Part shown: positions 59,134-64,000 of the stretch, in pieces
Layout of the letters: every line of letters begins with the position of its first letter
Position numbering within the stretch: the stretch's first letter is position 1
Source: Branchiostoma floridae
Taxonomy: Eukaryota > Chordata > Leptocardii > Amphioxiformes > Branchiostomatidae
Direction of reading: 5' to 3'
NCBI RefSeq assembly: GCF_000003815.2
Contig: NC_049989.1
Coordinates: 7,202,734-7,266,733 of the forward strand
Length of the DNA stretch: 64,000 nucleotides
Made by a program: the position numbers and the translations under genes
Notes under the pieces: model-generated
Told to the model about the DNA's origin: nothing
The model's database searches: none
The model's input: the letters and a program-made list of their open reading frames with translations, nothing else

Positions 59134-62100
59134 GAAAGCCTAATGTGAACAGCCAATATGTGTACAACAATTGGTAGAAAAATATTCCAGGATTTATAAA
59201 ATGGACATAAATGTGTATCTATATGCTCTACGAATTTCGATGCGTACCCAAATCAAGTGCTACCTTTACCTCTGACTATGTCCATTATGTGCGGTCATCC
59301 TTTTTTATTTCATTTTACATTGTTTTATTTAATTTTCTCTGATCTCCACGTCCTGTCAAGTATTTCAATCTCTTTATTTGCTAAATGTATGTCTTTAAAA
59401 ATTACACTGATGTTTGGGAACATACGATATTTCGCCTGTGGTCTGATTTCGAGGCTACACTATCAGAAATCACCGAATGTCCGGATTTCAAGGCTAACTA
59501 ATATATCCTACATGACCCGCCTAACAGAGGAAACGTCTACACAAAGGAAATGATTGATTACCTTTAGAACAATCCTCCTTTTTAATTTTTGGGTCCGAGT
59601 TATTAGTTTTAAGACTCGCGGCGGGCAACCCTGAGGGCACATGTGGGAGGGGAGGGGTCCAGGTGCCACAGTAGGTACATTGATGGTGGGCAGGTGTGCT
59701 GAGGTTCCTTACACACCTGTGACTCCGAGGTGGAAGGTCGCCCTGGATGAAAGAACAAGCGTCAGTCAGTCGGTATGGAAGGTTATAGGTTAAGTGAAAA
59801 GTACCGGTTTGTCAGCTAATTTGCACACAGTCAAAAACAACTTGAACTATATTGTTGTTATTGTTGGCAAGACATCAAAATCCTTCGTGGTTTCTATATT
59901 TTGGCATGAAAAGACCGTCAAAAAAAATCAAAGTCTGTAAGAAATGTTGTCGTCGTTAATAAAAATTGGACTTACTGAATACTGATCGTGCAATGTGCAT
60001 CTTAACTAATTTCTCAATGATCACTTTACTCTTCGGTATTTCGTTGGTCTTATAAAGTAAAAACATTCAGACAGTCAAAGCTTAAGCAATTTTGTTGTAT
60101 CGTCTAAACATTAGAACTGCTACACTAGAATCTAACGCATGTCCATGTGAACGCCCCTCAACATTGACATCACCTTTGAGATACGAAAAGACGGCGGATG
60201 TCAAATTTTACGCTACTTATAAGATCAAAGCCGCAACAGAAAACTCCACTTGCAAAAGAGTCAATGAAGGTTCTGTTCATGATGCACAGGTTTACGTCAG
60301 CGTTCTTCGGGCGACAATACAGGATGACTAGTGGATAATATTTGGGCTTTTAGGGCCGGCGATTTCGGCCTCACGAAAGAAAGGCAGAAAGGTTGGAAAT
60401 CTTATAATTGAGTATCACCACGGGGAGACCATAGTTTAAGGCTTCTGGCTGGATGTACACCTATAATGTAGCTGATATAATGATGGTGGCTTGGTTCGGG
60501 ATCTTGCGCTTATAAAGTCGGTAACTCTCTGCACCAAATTTTCATATAAGCTAATTTCAAGCCAAAATACATAGTTGGTTAGGTCTAACTACTGATCAAG
60601 GAGGTTTTATCAGAAGAGGTTTCATAAAACCTCCTTAATTGTAATGATGCTCCAGACAAATACACAGACCTCAAGTACATACACGTACAAGTGTCAACTT
60701 TACAAAGGCAAGAAATGGTTACAAGACAGTTCAAGGCCATGACAGCTGTGTAAACTTATTCAACTCATTGATACCTTTCACAGGATTCTCCCATCTTCTG
60801 CGAACACCAGGAGACAAGGAAAATCCCCAGTGATCTGGGTGTCCAGACTCCAGCTGTGCACGGCTTGAGCAGTTTTTAATTATTTTGGATTATCAATTTT
60901 ACGGTCAATGTGTTCTGACACAGGGTCTATCACTCTGCCGTCAGACGACGTTTTCCCAAACCCCTCCGAACAAAACCCAGACCCAGTAGTCTCCTGTAAT
61001 AACCACCGTCAGGCTCCTAACACAGCCTTCAAAGGAACTACATCAAGCCACAGGCCAACACCTCAAGATATTAGTAATTGGGCGAGCTTTTAAAGGCAAG
61101 CTGACGCAAACCTCCTACTAAGATTTAATTCATTAAGCCCGAAATAAAATTACTTCCTCTGTGCGTTTCTGACAGGAAAGTTAATCCACATGATTAACGA
61201 TTTGACATGTCCGATGACATGAATAATTAGAGGGCAGTGCTGGGCCCAATTATGTTCAGATGAGGGAACGGGGACGTGCCTTATTTGCGGAGAAAGTTTG
61301 TGGCTTTGTGAAGGGGGACGGGTCGCTTTGTGTGCACCTGTTGAAAAGATGAGGTAATGCTTGCGGCTAATTTGGCGATGCGTCTGTGGTTTGACGAGAG
61401 CTAGTCGAGCATAACTGTGTTTTTTATTCAAAGTATGAGACGGGGGTGGCTTGGGACACTTGTACAAAAGGGGAGTTAGTGCAGATATATGTTCGATAGT
61501 GATAGAAGATGTGTTTTAGATTGTTTATTGGCAACGGAAGGAACACTGAAGAGATCTGAAGAGCCACCGGCTTATCCGAAACGCAAACCTGAATTGAAAA
61601 CGTTTTCGTCACTCCTGCCCCATATACGCACCAGGACGGGCTATATCCCGTATCAGACAGGAACTGCGGATTCTTGATCCTCTAAAAGTGGTGTCAGCCT
61701 CAGTTAACCAAACACGGTCCTCTCACACTAAGTGCGACATGTTTACCAACATATAATGTATCAAAGTCGGCGTTACGTAACGTTATGCATCCATTTTGAG
61801 CAACCAATTCCGATGGAAATTGTTACAGAACTCATTCGTCATCTTGTTTCCTATTATTGATTTTCATACGAAGGATATATGATATACTAAACTCTTACGG
61901 AAGCACCTTGGCATATCAGTATTTGATATTTGCCGATGAGAACACTGATCCGGATATCGTCTGCAGGTGACGTCATGCTCGGCAAATGTCGTCAATCTCC
62001 GGCCTAATATAACGGCGGGTCTCGCCTGATTAGAAGGTTGCGACAAAGAGGCAATGATAGAGGACATACGGACAAAAGAAGACGCCAACACGATGACTTA

Positions 62101-62517
62101 CTTTCGAACTACATGCCACGTCTAGTATATCTCTTCCTTCCAAAATTATAACTTTGTGTAAAAAAGGAAGGAACTAGAAGATGACCGGTGTCTTCTGTAC
62201 ATAATTGCAAGGCCATTTCCGAAGTTGCGTTCCGATGCGGTCTGCTCATCATAGTAATTAGTACTCGTGATTAGTAACTAACCACAGGTTAGGCGCAGAG
62301 GGACCTTTCACGTCAAGCCACGTATGTGAGAAATGCTCTTTCCAAGCCACAAAAAAGAGAAAGTGACTATTAGTGCTCTGGTTCAAACCTCTAAAAGTAG
62401 AGACTTGTATGGAGTGACGTACGTTAGAAAGGCGGTATTGTACCCGGTCTATACCAGTGCGTGAGCTAGCTCAAGCCACGCGCTTGCACGTTGCGCATGC
62501 TGCTAACCGAGCATAAG
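59134..62517. other. Intergenic region, no gene recognised
   Basis: No coding exon with family resemblance on either strand. A perfect 13-bp stem hairpin lies at 60598-60636 (AAGGAGGTTTTAT...ATAAAACCTCCTT). The stretch 61150-61330 is unusually free of repeats and includes TAATTAG and TTCATTAAGC homeodomain-like sites; regulatory use is a guess. Confidence 0.35.
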
Positions 62518-62740
62518 ATACTCTCCAAGCAGAGGTTAGGCTCCGGCTGTTTTCTTAAGTTTTTTTTTTTTTTTTAAGTTTTTTTTTAATCGTTTTTATC
62601 GGTCGAGCTTTCTATTTTGTATTGTATCTTGCTGTATCAAAACCTAACTGGCTGGCGTACTTCAAGAAAAATGACAAAATAGAAAGCCCGATAAAAACGA
62701 CTAAAATAAACAGCCGGAGCCTAACCTTTGCTTGGAGAGT
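62518..62740. mobile_element. Fold-back MITE with an 8-bp target duplication
   Basis: AGCATAAG is duplicated exactly at 62510-62517 and 62741-62748. The arms (CTCCAAGCAGAGGTTAGGCT and its complement with one mismatch) continue inward with CGGCTGTTT and CGTTTTTATCGG...CTTTCTATTTTGT complements. An 8-bp duplication suggests mobilisation by an hAT-like transposase. No open frame of note. Confidence 0.8.
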
Positions 62741-64000
62741 AGCATAAGCATGGTCATCGCTAGCTGGTCATCGTTATTAGCCGTCGAGTGACTATGGGCC
62801 AGTAACAGCCCCAATCTGACCCAGCTCACAGGGTACCTACTCTTCTTTAGTCGTGTGCTGGGTTCTTTAACGACCTGCATGAATTTGACGCCTGAGCTAA
62901 GGCTCTCCCATGCACGAGACTGAAGGCTTAAAGGAGTTCTAAACTCCACAAGAGAGGGGTGGTAAAAACTAGTCATGTTGTTTGATATCATGTGAACAAT
63001 TGGCCGTCTTGGTGTGCACATCGCCGAAAATATTCACGATGAAGGGAGTGTCTATAGACTATACGTCCAGGAAATGTATGCGGGTAGGGTTTACATGGGT
63101 TTAGTGAGTTATCGTCGCCTCGATAATTCACCACAAGTTAAATTCTGATAAAAGGTTGCTGATTGATATCATTGATACATAATCTATTGGAAAATAACAC
63201 TCCCTTCTGGAGTTTAGTGTCCCTTTAACTTCCGTCTAAGATACGATTGGATCGCTGAAGCAACCCTCACACAGGCCTGAGCGGGGTTCGAACCTCATCC
63301 CTCTGGATCAACCGAATTTGATCCATACTGATGTAAGCCAATGCACCAATTGATGATCCTTAGATGAAGTAACATGGCGTTATCAGACAATTTGTTCCAT
63401 TCTCTAGCCTCAACTGTCGTGTTGAGATCATTTAGGGTATCAAAGAGTCAACTTGAAATGTTACTGGCACTGAAATACCTACATATAACCGTTATACTAA
63501 CAAGGATCATGTACATTTGTAACCTTACCGCAAGATATGGATCCAAGTCCATTATAGCCAGTGATCATTGTTTATGTGCTAATCCTGGATGAATTTGCTT
63601 GTTGTTGTTTTTTTCAATGATTATCGTTTTTCCATGGAACAAAAACAGAAAACAAAAGAAGATGAAGATTGAACTGTGTCAATCAAAATGTTATCAACGT
63701 GGGTGGGAAGACTTAAAAGCAGGTAGATACAACTGTGATAAGGTAAAAAAGATGTTGTCACACCTGGTTTTAGGGTAAAGATAGTGCCATCAGGCTGACG
63801 CAGTACATGTACAGGTACGCAAACATGTTTGTTGTTGATAAATGCCTAATGAACTGTAAGCAAACAATGCCATTTGTTTTCCAGAATTCCAAACAAACAA
63901 ACAAGACAAAACAACACCACGCCCTCCTCTTTGCGCAGTTTGCAGGTGAGGCAAAAAGATCTTACCTCCCGAATGACAATGTAAAACCGGTATGCCTACC
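62741..64000. other. Intergenic region with a tRNA-like SINE
   Basis: Around 63262-63345 (minus) a B box (GGTTCGAACCC) and an A-box-like TTGGTGCATTGG suggest a tRNA-derived SINE. No gene was recognised up to the window end. Confidence 0.35.

Overview
The window is animal nuclear DNA: six split genes with GT-AG introns whose phases match across every proposed junction, separated by introns and spacers packed with short inverted-repeat transposons, tRNA-like SINEs, LINE remnants and microsatellites. Protein content and intron density suggest an invertebrate deuterostome, most likely an amphioxus (Branchiostoma). That organism call is inference; no marker in the window proves it.

Layout. (1) 1499-11629 (+): a 21-exon, 1064-residue STAND/NACHT-type NTPase with an N-terminal MGCGAS acylation motif, a DUF4062 effector-like domain, Walker A and B motifs, TPRs and an acidic tail, resembling TTC41/NPHP3 and the central part of TEP1. 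(2) 13456-19374 (+): MRPL18, mitochondrial ribosomal protein uL18m, five exons. (3) 23215-38811 (+): MVP, the major vault protein, 20 coding exons, 943 residues. (4) 41341-40248 (-) and (5) 47237-46242 (-): two small two-exon genes, 140 and 99 residues, that I do not recognise. Both start with a predicted N-myristoylation signal, carry a related RRxS..PG motif and have the same phase-2 intron position. (6) 48102-58882 (+): a secreted mosaic trypsin-like protease, signal peptide - 4 LDLa - TSP1 - S1 protease, 11 exons, 578 residues. From 58.9 kb to the end I see no convincing gene.

Mobile DNA. MVP intron 15 holds a 3.3 kb insertion bounded by identical 474-bp direct repeats, with a second pair of identical 532-bp repeats inside. 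MVP intron 14 holds a piggyBac-type MITE and intron 18 a 1.27 kb inverted-repeat element. MRPL18 intron 3 holds a 1.83 kb TIR element. Two LINE remnants lie at 43.4-45.5 kb, one split by a 161-bp MITE whose other copies lie at the window start and, diverged, at 4.7 and 18 kb.

Functional links. The vault shell gene lies 12 kb from a NACHT protein whose DUF4062-NACHT core resembles the vault protein TEP1; whether this linkage means anything is open. Three of the six genes encode predicted N-myristoylated proteins. Gene models rest on splice-site motifs, reading phase and remembered family similarity; no transcript or database evidence was available.
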